This document shows, piece by piece, positions 36,281-44,266 of a DNA stretch of 64,000 nt. Where the stretch lies: NCBI RefSeq assembly GCF_005222815.1, contig NZ_STGB01000001.1:310001-374000 (forward strand), read 5' to 3'. The stretch's first letter is position 1. Every line of letters begins with the position of its first letter. The notes beneath the pieces were generated by a model. That model ran no database searches. It saw only the letters and a list, made by a program, of their open reading frames with translations, and was not told where the DNA came from. Made by a program: the position numbers and the translations under genes. This DNA comes from Roseomonas sp. AR75. GTDB taxonomy: Bacteria; Pseudomonadota; Alphaproteobacteria; Acetobacterales; Acetobacteraceae.

Positions 36281-36720
36281 CGCGAGGCGGCCGGCGGGGC
36301 ATTCCCCGGGCGAGCAAGGGTGACGTGGAACGCGTACATACCCATCAGCATCGCCGCCACGAAGAGCGCCACCTTCCAGCCGCCGAAGCAGAGCGAGGCC
36401 AGCGCCGGGCCCGGGCAGAAGCCAGCCAGCCCCCAGCCGACGCCGAACAGCACTGCGCCTCCAATCAGCTTGGCATCGATCACGGTGCGTGTCGGCGGAG
36501 AGAACCGTGGTGCGCAGAGAGGGGCCGCGCGCCGGGCGCCCAGCCGAAAGCCGAGCGCCGCGACGGGAATGGCACCGCCCATCACGAATGCGAGGCTTGG
36601 GTCCCAGGCACCGGAGACATCGAGGAAGGCCAGGACCTTCGCCGGATTGACCATGCCGGAAAGGAGCAGACCCAGCCCGAACAGCGCGCCCGCGGCCAGA
36701 GCGAAAAGGGAGCGCGCCAT
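36274..36720 (-). CDS. YedE/YeeE-type sulfur transporter, DUF6691-like half
   Basis: Membrane protein of 148 residues with about four hydrophobic segments and the motif [18 protein letters not shown] near residue 95, containing the single conserved cysteine typical of the C-terminal half-proteins of YeeE/YedE (TsuA-like) transporters. [22 protein letters not shown] at the N-terminus matches the family. It pairs with the next gene upstream; together they equal one full TsuA, a permease for thiosulfate or related sulfur compounds. An alternative ATG 21 bases upstream would overlap the partner gene. Confidence 0.88.
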   Translation of the reverse strand: MARSLFALAAGALFGLGLLLSGMVNPAKVLAFLDVSGAWDPSLAFVMGGAIPVAALGFRLGARRAAPLCAPRFSPPTRTVIDAKLIGGAVLFGVGWGLAGFCPGPALASLCFGGWKVALFVAAMLMGMYAFHVTLARPGNAPPAASRG

Positions 36721-36724
36721 CCGC

Positions 36725-37147
36725 TCAGCCGCCCATCCCATGCCGCATGACGAAGACCGTCACGCCCGCCGTTGCCATGAAGACCAGTGTGGCCGCGATG
36801 GAACGCGAGGAGAGACGGGCGATGCCGCAGACCCCGTGGCCGCTGGTGCAGCCCGAACCCAGCCGCGTGCCAAAGCCGACGAGCAGCCCAGCCGCGACGA
36901 GCAGCAGCGGGCCGGCGGCGATCTCGATCTGCGGCATGCCGAAGAGGAGCGCGACGAGCAGCGGCGCGCCCATCAGCCCCGCCAGGAACGCCAGCGCCCA
37001 GCCGGCTTCGTCACGCGGTGCGCCGGCCAGCGAGCCGACGATGCCGCTGATTCCGGCGATGCGACCCAGAGCCAGCCAGAGGAGCGCTGCGGCGCCGCCG
37101 ATCAATGCACCGCCGACCGTCGAGGCAACGGGGGTAAAGCTTGTCAT
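36725..37147 (-). CDS. YedE/YeeE-type sulfur transporter, first half
   Basis: Membrane protein of 140 residues with the hallmark [23 protein letters not shown] (in parts) near residue 95, whose two cysteines correspond to the sulfur-relay cysteines of Yee[29 protein letters not shown] begins the first helix. It forms a pair with the following gene, separated by four bases. No rhodanese, ArsR regulator or metallo-beta-lactamase-type persulfide dioxygenase, the usual partners of such pairs, is adjacent. Confidence 0.9.
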   Translation of the reverse strand: MTSFTPVASTVGGALIGGAAALLWLALGRIAGISGIVGSLAGAPRDEAGWALAFLAGLMGAPLLVALLFGMPQIEIAAGPLLLVAAGLLVGFGTRLGSGCTSGHGVCGIARLSSRSIAATLVFMATAGVTVFVMRHGMGG

Positions 37148-37282
37148 GGAGAAGCGTCCCTTCGGGTCAGCGGCGAGGTGCGGCGTGCACGCCATCGGCG
37201 GCACAGTGCATCGTCCTTGAGGCGCGTCAGGGAAGCATGCGTTCCAACAGGGGCCAAGCCTTCGGGCCGGCTGCGATCCTCG

Positions 37283-37744
37283 TCACGCGCCCGGCGCGCC
37301 ATGCCCTGGGCGCCGCGCCACCAGCGTCGCCTTGTCCACCGAGAACACCTCCACCCCGTCCTGGTTGGTGACGTGATCGCGGAACACGACGATGCCGCGC
37401 GTCGCGTCCTTCGATTCCCGGCGCGACACCACCTCCACCTCCGTGCGGATCGTGTCGCCCGGCCGCACCGGCGCCAGGAACCTGCCATTTTCGATCGAGA
37501 GCTGGCCGAGCATCGTGTCGCGATACAGGCTCTCGGTCATGGCCGTGGAGATCGCCATGATCATGCCGCTCGGCACGATGCGCCCGCCGAAGCGCGTCTT
37601 GCGCGCCGCATGCTCGTCGATGAACAGCGGCACATGGTAGCCGACGAAGGCGCAGAAGAAGGAGAGGTCGCCTTCCGTGATGGTGCGGCCATAGGTCGGG
37701 AAGCGCCGGCCGGGCTCGAAGTCTTCCCAGTAGTGTCCGGTCAT
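37283..37744 (-). CDS. MaoC family hot-dog dehydratase
   Basis: Hot-dog fold protein of 153 residues of the MaoC/(R)-specific enoyl-CoA hydratase group. It shows YWEDFEPGRRFPTYGRTITEGDL at the start (in parts), FFCAFVGYHVPLFIDEHAARKTRFGGRIVPSGM near residue 28-60 with the D-x4-H catalytic pair expected in FIDEHAA, and LAPVRPGDTIRTEVEV near 88. It would hydrate an enoyl-CoA in the cytosol. As last gene after a CoA ligase, it may act on the CoA ester that the ligase makes. Confidence 0.9.
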   Translation of the reverse strand: MTGHYWEDFEPGRRFPTYGRTITEGDLSFFCAFVGYHVPLFIDEHAARKTRFGGRIVPSGMIMAISTAMTESLYRDTMLGQLSIENGRFLAPVRPGDTIRTEVEVVSRRESKDATRGIVVFRDHVTNQDGVEVFSVDKATLVARRPGHGAPGA

Positions 37745-38136
37745 TTGCCCTCCGGCACCACGGCGATGCCGTGGATCTCGATCAGCGCATGTGGCCGCAG
37801 CAGGCCGGAGACCAGCACGCCGGTGGAGGTCGGCATGCGTTCCCTGAAGAACTCCCGGCGCACGGCGGCGGTACCGCGGTAGTTCTCCGTCGTCGTGAAG
37901 TGGTCCACGGTCTGCACGATGTCGTCATAGGTGCAGCCGGCCTCCGTCAGCAGCGGGCCCCATTTGCGGAAGATCTGGCGCGTCTGCTCCACGATGTCGC
38001 CGGGCGCGGTGATGGTGCCGTCATCGTCGGTGCCGGTCGTGCCGGAGATGAACAGCAGGTTCCCCACGCGCCGCGCCGGCCAGTAGGTGTAGCGGGGATG
38101 CCAGTCCTTCCCGCCCGTGATCTTCTGATCGATCAT
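37741..38136 (-). CDS. RidA family protein
   Basis: RidA/YjgF-like protein of 131 residues with GNLLFISGTTGTDDDG near residue 25, EQTRQIFRKWGPLLTEAG near 50 and SGLLRPHALIEIHGIAVVP at the end. The arginine loop differs from true RidA (PTSTGVLVSG in place of R-x-AV), as in YjgH-like members, so imine hydrolysis is not assured. The stop overlaps the MaoC gene start by four bases. It follows the CoA ligase gene by nine bases. Confidence 0.88.
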   Translation of the reverse strand: MIDQKITGGKDWHPRYTYWPARRVGNLLFISGTTGTDDDGTITAPGDIVEQTRQIFRKWGPLLTEAGCTYDDIVQTVDHFTTTENYRGTAAVRREFFRERMPTSTGVLVSGLLRPHALIEIHGIAVVPEGK

Positions 38137-38145
38137 GCGTCGTCC

Positions 38146-39489
38146 TCAATGCGTCCTGCGGTCCACGAAGCGCACAGCCTTGGCCTGCTGCCCGTCATAG
38201 ATCGCGTGGCGATCCTCCACCGTCACGCGCGGGCGCACGCCGATGGTCGCCTGCGTCGCCGCCGCGACGTCCTGCGCAACCTCGTCTTGGGGCATGCCGC
38301 CGCGTGGCGCCACGCGGACGAACAACTCGTCCATCGAGAAGGGATCGGCGGGGTCGGTGCGGTCCACCACCACCTGGAACTCCTCCACTGCCGGCATGGC
38401 CTGCAGCCGTTGCAGCAGCGCTGTCGGGTTGATCAGCATGCCCTTCACCTTCAGCAGGTCCTTCGTGCGCACCACAGGCCCGACCAGCCGCTCGCCGCCG
38501 CGGCCGCAATGCGGGCAGGGATCGCGCGCGATGGAAACGATGTCGCCGACGAGGTAGCGCATCAGCACCGTGCCGCGCCGATCCAGATGCGTGATCGCCA
38601 GGTGCCCGCGCTCGCCCTCCGGCATCGGTCGGCCGGTCTCGGGGTCCACCACCTCGTGATACAGAAGTTCGGGCGTGGGGTTGTGCCAGTCCGCTTCCTC
38701 CCGGCATTGCGCGAGGCCGCCGGATTCGGTGGAGCCGTAGCGGTCGAAGATGATGGTGCCGGCGCAGCCAAGCTCCCGCATCAGCCGCCGCATGTCGTCC
38801 CGCAAGCCGGGCGTGCTGGCCTCTCCGGTCACCGCCGCCATGCGTACGGAGCGGAAATCCGCGCCGAGTTCCTGAGCGCGGATCAGCACGCGCCGGACGA
38901 AGCTGGTCACGCCCAGCAGCACCGTGGCGCGGTGTCGCTCCACCAGGCGGACCGCTTCCTCCATGGGCTTCTGGATGCCGAAGGGCGCCACCGGCGCGCC
39001 GCCGAGCGAGGCCGCCACGCTCGCGCCGCAGGAATAGGCGAGGGTTGCGGAGCGGATGAAGGCGCCCATCGAGGCCGCGGTCAGCGGAAACAGGTTGGCG
39101 ATCACGTCGCGATCGCCGATGCCCGCGATCTCCGCCACGCGGCGGTTCAGCAGCAGGTAGCCGTGATAGTCCCAGGTGGTGTTGTAGATCGGCGTGGGAT
39201 CGCCGGAACTGCCGGTGGTGTGCACCACTTCCCAGATCGCGCGTTCCGGCACGGGCAGGTCGGGGCAGTCCAGCCGGAACTGTTGCGGCGTCTCCATCAT
39301 CGCCCGCTTCGGCGTCAGCGGCAGGCGCCAGATATCCGCGATGCCCTGCACCGCGTCGAGGTCCACATCCTTCCAGGCCTCGCGATACCAGGGATGGCCG
39401 CGACGGCACAGCGCGATCATGTGCCGCAGCTTCGCATCCTGGATGCGGCGCAGTTGCTCATGCGGCAGGCGCAGGGAATCGGGAATCAC
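38146..39489 (-). CDS. Phenylacetate-CoA ligase-like AMP-forming acyl-CoA synthetase
   Basis: Adenylate-forming ligase of 447 residues, the size of PaaK proteins. The phosphate-binding P-loop is VVHTTGSSGDPTPIY near residue 88, the adenine motif DRYGSTESGG near 255, YLVGDIVSI near 318 and a zinc-finger-like CPHCGRGGERL near 328, with the flexible C-terminal domain starting at RTKDLLKVKGMLINP. It activates an aromatic or other carboxylic acid to its CoA thioester using ATP. In this operon it would act on an acid brought in by the Bug receptor system, with MaoC downstream. Substrate not predictable. Confidence 0.9.
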   Translation of the reverse strand: MIPDSLRLPHEQLRRIQDAKLRHMIALCRRGHPWYREAWKDVDLDAVQGIADIWRLPLTPKRAMMETPQQFRLDCPDLPVPERAIWEVVHTTGSSGDPTPIYNTTWDYHGYLLLNRRVAEIAGIGDRDVIANLFPLTAASMGAFIRSATLAYSCGASVAASLGGAPVAPFGIQKPMEEAVRLVERHRATVLLGVTSFVRRVLIRAQELGADFRSVRMAAVTGEASTPGLRDDMRRLMRELGCAGTIIFDRYGSTESGGLAQCREEADWHNPTPELLYHEVVDPETGRPMPEGERGHLAITHLDRRGTVLMRYLVGDIVSIARDPCPHCGRGGERLVGPVVRTKDLLKVKGMLINPTALLQRLQAMPAVEEFQVVVDRTDPADPFSMDELFVRVAPRGGMPQDEVAQDVAAATQATIGVRPRVTVEDRHAIYDGQQAKAVRFVDRRTH

Positions 39490-39498
39490 GGGCTGGTG

Positions 39499-40461
39499 CT
39501 ACTCCGCGCGGATGTTGTTCTCGCGCACGACACGGCCCCATTTCTCCGTCTCGGAGGCGATGTAGGCGGCGAATTCCTGCGGCGTCATCGGGCGCACGTC
39601 GAACATCTGATCGGTGAGCCGCTTCTTCATCGCGGGATCGTTCAGCGTGTCCACGATGGCGCGGTTGAGCAGCGCGACGATCTCCGGCGGCGTCGTTCCG
39701 GCCACCAGCGCGCCCATCCAGGTGGCGACCTCGTAGCCCGGGAAGCCGAGCTCGGCCACGGTCGGCACCTCCGGCAGCAGCGGGGAGCGCTGCAGGCTGG
39801 TGATGGCGATGGCGCGCAGCTGGCCCGCGCGCACGCGCGGCAGCGCGGCCGGCGCGTTGTCGAACATCACGTCCAGCCGCCCGGCCATCAGGTCCACCTG
39901 CGCCGGCGCGCCGCCGCTGTAGTTCACCGTCGTCAGCCGCCCGCCGCCCATCGTCGCCAGGAGCCCCGCGGCGAGCTGGCCGGAGGAGCCGACGCCGACC
40001 GCGCCGTTGTTCAGCTCGCCCGGCCGCTCGCGCGCCATGGCGACCAGGTCCTGGAAGGTCTTGGCGGGATGGTTCGGCGGCACCACCACGAGCGCCGGCA
40101 CCGAGACCATCAGGCTGACCGGTGCCAGGTCCTTCTGCGGATCGAAGGGCATGCGGACCAGGTGGCGCATCACCGTGATCGGGCCGAAGACGCCGAGCAC
40201 GATGGTGGTGCCGTCGCCGGCGGAATTCGCGACGATCGCGGTGCCCGGCAGGCCGTTCGCGCCGGGGCGGTTCTCCACCACGATGGTGCGCCCGAGCCGC
40301 TCGGCGACCGAGGGCGCAACGGCGCGTGCGACGATGTCGCCGGTGCCGCCGGCGGCATAGGGCACGATCCAGCGGATCGGGCGGTCCGGCAGCGTCTGCG
40401 CGCGGACCGCGGGCGCGGCGAGCGTCGCGGCAAGCAGGATCGGAAGGTCTCGCCTCAGCAT
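39499..40461 (-). CDS. Bug-type tripartite tricarboxylate transporter receptor
   Basis: Periplasmic Bug/TctC receptor of 320 residues. Leader MLRRDLPILLAATLAAPAVR ends before AQTLPDRPIRWIVPYAAGGTGD; VVENRPGANGLPGT follows near residue 65. The start is chosen for the leader, with an alternative upstream frame being non-protein-like. It lies between nitronate monooxygenase and the CoA ligase in one operon, suggesting that the ligand is the acid used by these enzymes. No TctAB genes are near. Confidence 0.94.
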   Translation of the reverse strand: MLRRDLPILLAATLAAPAVRAQTLPDRPIRWIVPYAAGGTGDIVARAVAPSVAERLGRTIVVENRPGANGLPGTAIVANSAGDGTTIVLGVFGPITVMRHLVRMPFDPQKDLAPVSLMVSVPALVVVPPNHPAKTFQDLVAMARERPGELNNGAVGVGSSGQLAAGLLATMGGGRLTTVNYSGGAPAQVDLMAGRLDVMFDNAPAALPRVRAGQLRAIAITSLQRSPLLPEVPTVAELGFPGYEVATWMGALVAGTTPPEIVALLNRAIVDTLNDPAMKKRLTDQMFDVRPMTPQEFAAYIASETEKWGRVVRENNIRAE

Positions 40462-40483
40462 GTCGTGGTCTCCCTGGTCGTTG

Positions 40484-41590
40484 TCAGCGGATGCAGGCGT
40501 GCAGGTGTTCGATCTGCGCCTCGGCGCCATGCACGAGGTCGTGCAGGATGGCGGCGGCCGGGCGCACTTCCCGCAGCATTCCGGCGATCTGGCCGGCCGG
40601 ATTGCTGATCAGGTCCAGCCGCCCGACGCTGCGCGCGGCATGCAGGAAGTCCTCGAACAGCACCTTCTGGTGCGGCATGCCCAGCGGCTCCAGCCCGGCG
40701 GCGGCCCATTCGGCATGGATCACGTTGCGGAAGGTGCGCGCGGACTTGCCGGTGTAGATGCGCGTCGCGGCGAAATCCTCGGACCGGCCCTGCACGAGCT
40801 GCGCGCGGTGGTCCGCATGGATCTGCACTTCCTCGGCGAAGAGAAAGGCGGTGCCGACCCAGGCGCCTTGCGCGCCGAGCGCCAGCGCCGCCGCGACGCC
40901 GCGGCCATCCGCGATGCCGCCGGCACCAAGCACCGGCTTGCCGCGCGCGGCGTCCACCACCTGCGGCAGCAGCGGGAAGGTGGAGACGCTGCCGACATGC
41001 CCGCCGGCCTCCGCGCCCTGTGCGATGACGAGGTCCACATCCGCCTCGATCTGGCGGCGCAGATTGCCGAGGCTGCCGACCAGCCCGCCCACCTTGATCC
41101 CGGCTTCCCTGGCGCGCGGCACCAGCGCGGCGGGATCGCCGAGCGCGATGACGAGCAGTGCCACGCGCTCCTCCAGCACCACATTCGCCTGCGCATCGGT
41201 CAGCGCCGGCGTCCAGGTGAGCTCGAGGTCGATCGGGTTGCGCGGCACGCCATGGCGCTCGTAAAGCGCCTCGACAAAGGCGAAGTGGCGGGGGTGGTTG
41301 CGCCGGATGTCCTCGCGGATATCGGCGCGCGTGCCGTCCTGGGTGGACAGCGCAGCGGGGATGATCAGGTCCACGCCGAAGGGATGCGAGGTGAGCTCGC
41401 GCACGCGGCGGATGGCCGCGCGCAATTCCTTGGGCGTGAGGCCCGATCCGCCCAGGCAACCCATGCCGCCGGCGTTGCTGACGGCGGCGACGAGCTCCGG
41501 CGAGGTGACCAGGCCGCGCCAGATCCCCATGCCCGCCTGCACGACCGGATGGCGTATCGACAGCAGATCGCACAGCGGCGTGCGCGGCAT
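40484..41590 (-). CDS. Nitronate monooxygenase (2-nitropropane dioxygenase type)
   Basis: FMN-dependent TIM-barrel oxygenase of 368 residues. It carries PVVQAGMGIWRGLVTSPEL near residue 15, SNAGGMGCLGGSGLTP near 38 and the FMN/active-site segments QGAEAGGHVG at 191-200 and VLGAGGIADGRGVAAALALGA near 220 (in parts), which are hallmarks of nitronate monooxygenases and related enoyl-reductase-like flavoproteins. It would oxidise alkyl nitronates to carbonyls and nitrite, or act on a similar substrate. First gene of the NMO-Bug-ligase-RidA-MaoC operon, divergent from an SDR gene with a shared inverted repeat. Confidence 0.9.
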   Translation of the reverse strand: MPRTPLCDLLSIRHPVVQAGMGIWRGLVTSPELVAAVSNAGGMGCLGGSGLTPKELRAAIRRVRELTSHPFGVDLIIPAALSTQDGTRADIREDIRRNHPRHFAFVEALYERHGVPRNPIDLELTWTPALTDAQANVVLEERVALLVIALGDPAALVPRAREAGIKVGGLVGSLGNLRRQIEADVDLVIAQGAEAGGHVGSVSTFPLLPQVVDAARGKPVLGAGGIADGRGVAAALALGAQGAWVGTAFLFAEEVQIHADHRAQLVQGRSEDFAATRIYTGKSARTFRNVIHAEWAAAGLEPLGMPHQKVLFEDFLHAARSVGRLDLISNPAGQIAGMLREVRPAAAILHDLVHGAEAQIEHLHACIR

Positions 41591-41633
41591 GTGAGTCTCC
41601 CGAAGCCGGACAAGCCTAGGGTCGTGGTTGCCG

Positions 41634-41659
41634 ATACGACAAGGGCCTATCTGTCGTAT
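41634..41659. promoter_or_regulatory. Perfect 8+8 inverted repeat, candidate operator
   Basis: ATACGACA and TGTCGTAT, separated by ten bases, lie midway between the divergent nitronate monooxygenase and SDR genes. Arms of eight bases with about one helical turn plus eight between centres fit a dimeric regulator site. No regulator gene is adjacent, so the protein would act from elsewhere. Confidence 0.55.
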
Positions 41660-41703
41660 TGAACCGCGGGTAACTTCGCGTTTGCGTACGGGGCGGGACG
41701 GCG

Positions 41704-42486
41704 ATGGATCTCGGGTTGCAGGACAAGGTGGCGCTGGTCACCGGCGCGAGCCGCGGCATCGGGCGCGCCATCGCGCAGCGCCTGGCCGCGGAGGGCGCGA
41801 AGCTGGCGCTGGTGGCGCGCAGCGCGGCGTCGCTCGAAGCGGTGGCGGCGTCGCTGCCCGTGGGTGCCTTCTGCCACGCCGCGGATCTCGGCACGCTGGA
41901 AGGCGTCGAAGGCGCGGTCGCCGCGGCCGCCGCGCAGCTGGGCCGCATCGACATCCTCGTGAACAATGCCGGCGCGATCCCCGCGGGCGACTTCCTGACC
42001 ATGCCGGACCGGCTGTGGAGCGAGTCCTACGCGTTGAAGCTGCACGGATACATCCGCGCTGCGCGCGCGGTGTTCCCGCTGATGCAGAAGCAGGGCGGGG
42101 GGCGCATCGTCAACGTGATCGGCGCGACCGCGCGCAACCCGCTGCCGACCTACATGGCCGGCGGCGTCGCCAATGCCGGGCTGGTGAACTTCACCAAAGG
42201 GCTCGCCGATCTCGGCGCGCCGCACGGCATCCTCGTCACCGCCGTGTCACCCGCCGCCACGGCGACGGAGCGGATCGAGGAGCAGTTCGCCCAGATTGCC
42301 GCCGCGACGGGGCAGAGCGTGGAGGCGGTGCGAGCGGAGCGCATGAACCGCCAACCGCTCGGCCGAATGGCGACTCCGGAGGATATCGCGGACGCGGTCG
42401 TGTTTCTCGCCTCCGCGCGCGCCGGCTTCATCTCGGGAATCTGCCTGACGGTGGACGGCAATTCGACGCGCGGCGTCTGGTTGTAG
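41704..42486 (+). CDS. Short-chain dehydrogenase/reductase family protein with altered active site
   Basis: Classical-length SDR of 260 residues. The cofactor motif TGASRGIG (13-20) and NNAG (87-90) are intact, as is the C-terminal GRMATPEDIADAVVFLAS and SGICLTVDGN. However, the catalytic Y-x3-K is not present: Y150 is followed at +4 by glycine (TYMAGGVANAG), and the usual serine position in NVIGATA is not serine. It may use another mechanism, act on CoA esters by a different chemistry, or be non-catalytic. It is divergent from the nitronate monooxygenase operon. The SDR fold is certain, the reaction is not. Confidence 0.88.
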   Translation: MDLGLQDKVALVTGASRGIGRAIAQRLAAEGAKLALVARSAASLEAVAASLPVGAFCHAADLGTLEGVEGAVAAAAAQLGRIDILVNNAGAIPAGDFLTMPDRLWSESYALKLHGYIRAARAVFPLMQKQGGGRIVNVIGATARNPLPTYMAGGVANAGLVNFTKGLADLGAPHGILVTAVSPAATATERIEEQFAQIAAATGQSVEAVRAERMNRQPLGRMATPEDIADAVVFLASARAGFISGICLTVDGNSTRGVWL

Positions 42487-42497
42487 GCGGCCTGGCC

Positions 42498-42779
42498 TCA
42501 GGAATCGAGGCGGCGCGGCGTGTGCTGCTTCGCCGCAACCAGGCGCAACAGGTCCGCCACGCTCTCGCAGGCGGCCGTCTCGTCCTCGCTGATGGGGATG
42601 CCAAGCCGGCCATCGAGCGTGCTGACCACCTCGTCCCGATCGAGGTCGTCGCAGGCCAGCGCCTCGGCGAGGTCGAGATGCAGATGCGCCTCCCACGGCT
42701 TCACGCCAAGCACATCCGCCAGCACCGCGCTGAGGCGGGGCAGGTGGAGCAGGCTCGGAATGGCGGAGGGCTGCTGCAT
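42498..42779 (-). CDS. Acyl-carrier-protein-like small protein lacking the phosphopantetheine serine
   Basis: Acidic protein of 93 residues. From residue 15 its pattern follows the four-helix acyl carrier fold: VLADVLGVKPWEAHLHLDLAEAL, then LACDDLDRDEVV, TLDGRLGIPIS and SVADLLRLV. Aligned with the canonical D-S-L, residue 45 is aspartate (CDDL), so no phosphopantetheine arm could be attached. It may be a structural or regulatory ACP relative. It ends 11 bases from the convergent SDR gene and stands alone, with a comparatively AT-rich upstream region (42780-42967) that likely holds its promoter. Recognition rests on the helix pattern, so alternatives remain. Confidence 0.65.
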   Translation of the reverse strand: MQQPSAIPSLLHLPRLSAVLADVLGVKPWEAHLHLDLAEALACDDLDRDEVVSTLDGRLGIPISEDETAACESVADLLRLVAAKQHTPRRLDS

Positions 42780-42967
42780 CGATACCTTTGAAAGGACGGA
42801 AGCGCCCCTTAGCAGACTCGCCCCGGCGAGTGCCAGCCCGAGTTACATTTTTTCTCTTTGTTCCCGTTGACGGCAGGAAAGGTCCTAATCTCCGACAAAG
42901 GTTTGAATCGTAATCGTGATGAGCAGATCAGGGCCGCCGGCCTGGCTCCACGGGGGTAGTGGGCCGC

Positions 42968-44266
42968 TCAACGCGCATGCACCCAGAGGTCGAGCAGGAC
43001 GCGCGCGCCCGGGGCGGGCAGCCAAGGCACCTCGATGGCGGAGAGCGGCAGGGGCCGGCCCTCCAGCGCGTCATGCGCAGTCTCGATGCAGGCCGGCAGG
43101 TCCGCGAGGTCCGACAGGAACATCTGCATGCGCACGACATTGGCGATGCTGGTGCCGGTGGCGCGGCAGATCGCCTCCGCATCCTCCAGGATTGCGGCCA
43201 GCTCGGCCTTGACCGGCATGGCGAAGAAGGGCTGCCGCGGATCGACGCGTGCTGCCGGAACCAGCGTGCCACCGCGCATCGCCATCATGCCGGAGAGCAG
43301 CAGCAGGTCGCCCGCGCGCACTGCCGGCGGGTAGCCCCTGAACAGCGGGGCGACGCCGCCGGCGACGACCTCCTTGCGCGTCGTGCCATCGGTTGCCAGG
43401 GCGATGGTGTTAATCTCGATGCGGCTGTCCGGCATGATGAAGCCGGGCGTCGAGGTCGCGACGATGGTGGTCGCGGGCGGCGTGCGGAAATGCGCCTGCC
43501 AGGCCTGGTTGAAGGCCGGTACGTCATCGCGGTCGCGCAGATAGACCTGCGCCTTCACCACGCTGTCCAGGCTGGCGCCCGCCGCCTCCAGCGAGGGCGC
43601 GAGCTTGCGGCGGACGATGAAGTCGGTCTCGAGCTGGATCGGCGTGCCCTTCCACAAGCCCTGCGGCCGGCGTGCCTCGGGATCGAGCGGCCCTTCGCCA
43701 TGCACGCGCGCCTCCGCGGTCTGGCCGGGGATGAAGCGGAAATCGCCATAGGCCAGACCGGGGCTGTAGCCGGAGGTGTGATGGATGTCGTAGCTCGGGC
43801 GGAAGGCCAGGTGCTCGGCGCGCCGCCCGTCGCGCGGCACGGCGGCCATGACCTGCACTTCCAGCTCCTGGCCCGTGCGCGCGAAGCGCTGGTGCAGGTT
43901 GGAGGTGGAAGGCGGGATGCGCCCGGCGAAGGTCTCGCGCCGCACCGCGTGATAGGGGTCCACCGCCTCCGGGCGCGTGTAGTACTGGTCGATGCGCACC
44001 ACGTCGGGGAAGCCGCAGCCGCCGGCCGCAAGGATCTCCGCGGCATTGGCGAAGAGGCGCCGCGATTCCCGCATCGCCTTCGGCTCGCCGTCCAGCGGGT
44101 GGTCGGCCTGGACCACCTCCGGCGCGAGGCCGTTGGCGTAGTCGGTGCCGGCCAGGCCGGTGGCGAAGACCCAGTCGCCGGCGCGCATGCCGCGGGCGAA
44201 GCGAGCACGGGTGCCGGGGAAGGGCACCGGCAGCAGCGGCTCGGGGCGCGCGGAATCCTGGCTCAT
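42968..44266 (-). CDS. Triple-domain RidA family protein
   Basis: Protein of 432 residues in which three RidA/YjgF-like units can be seen in tandem: about 15-145 (FARGMRAGDWVFATGLAG to LEVQVMAAVP), 155-290 (GLAYGDFRFIPGQTAE to SRIEINTIALA) and 295-432 (PAVRAGDLLLLSGMMAM to ARVLLDLWVHA). Single RidA proteins form trimers, so one chain could make the whole barrel trimer. Conservation is strongest in units 1 and 3. It overlaps the upstream GntR gene by four bases and faces the nitrate/taurine-type ABC operon. A role in hydrolysing imine/enamine or amide products of the imported compound is inferred. Confidence 0.85.
   Translation of the reverse strand: MSQDSARPEPLLPVPFPGTRARFARGMRAGDWVFATGLAGTDYANGLAPEVVQADHPLDGEPKAMRESRRLFANAAEILAAGGCGFPDVVRIDQYYTRPEAVDPYHAVRRETFAGRIPPSTSNLHQRFARTGQELEVQVMAAVPRDGRRAEHLAFRPSYDIHHTSGYSPGLAYGDFRFIPGQTAEARVHGEGPLDPEARRPQGLWKGTPIQLETDFIVRRKLAPSLEAAGASLDSVVKAQVYLRDRDDVPAFNQAWQAHFRTPPATTIVATSTPGFIMPDSRIEINTIALATDGTTRKEVVAGGVAPLFRGYPPAVRAGDLLLLSGMMAMRGGTLVPAARVDPRQPFFAMPVKAELAAILEDAEAICRATGTSIANVVRMQMFLSDLADLPACIETAHDALEGRPLPLSAIEVPWLPAPGARVLLDLWVHAR

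Noticed and set aside
37771..40608. Rightward open frame of about 945 codons
   Set aside because: Antisense to the RidA, CoA ligase and Bug genes, which have family motifs and leaders; the frame has no motifs or ribosome site.
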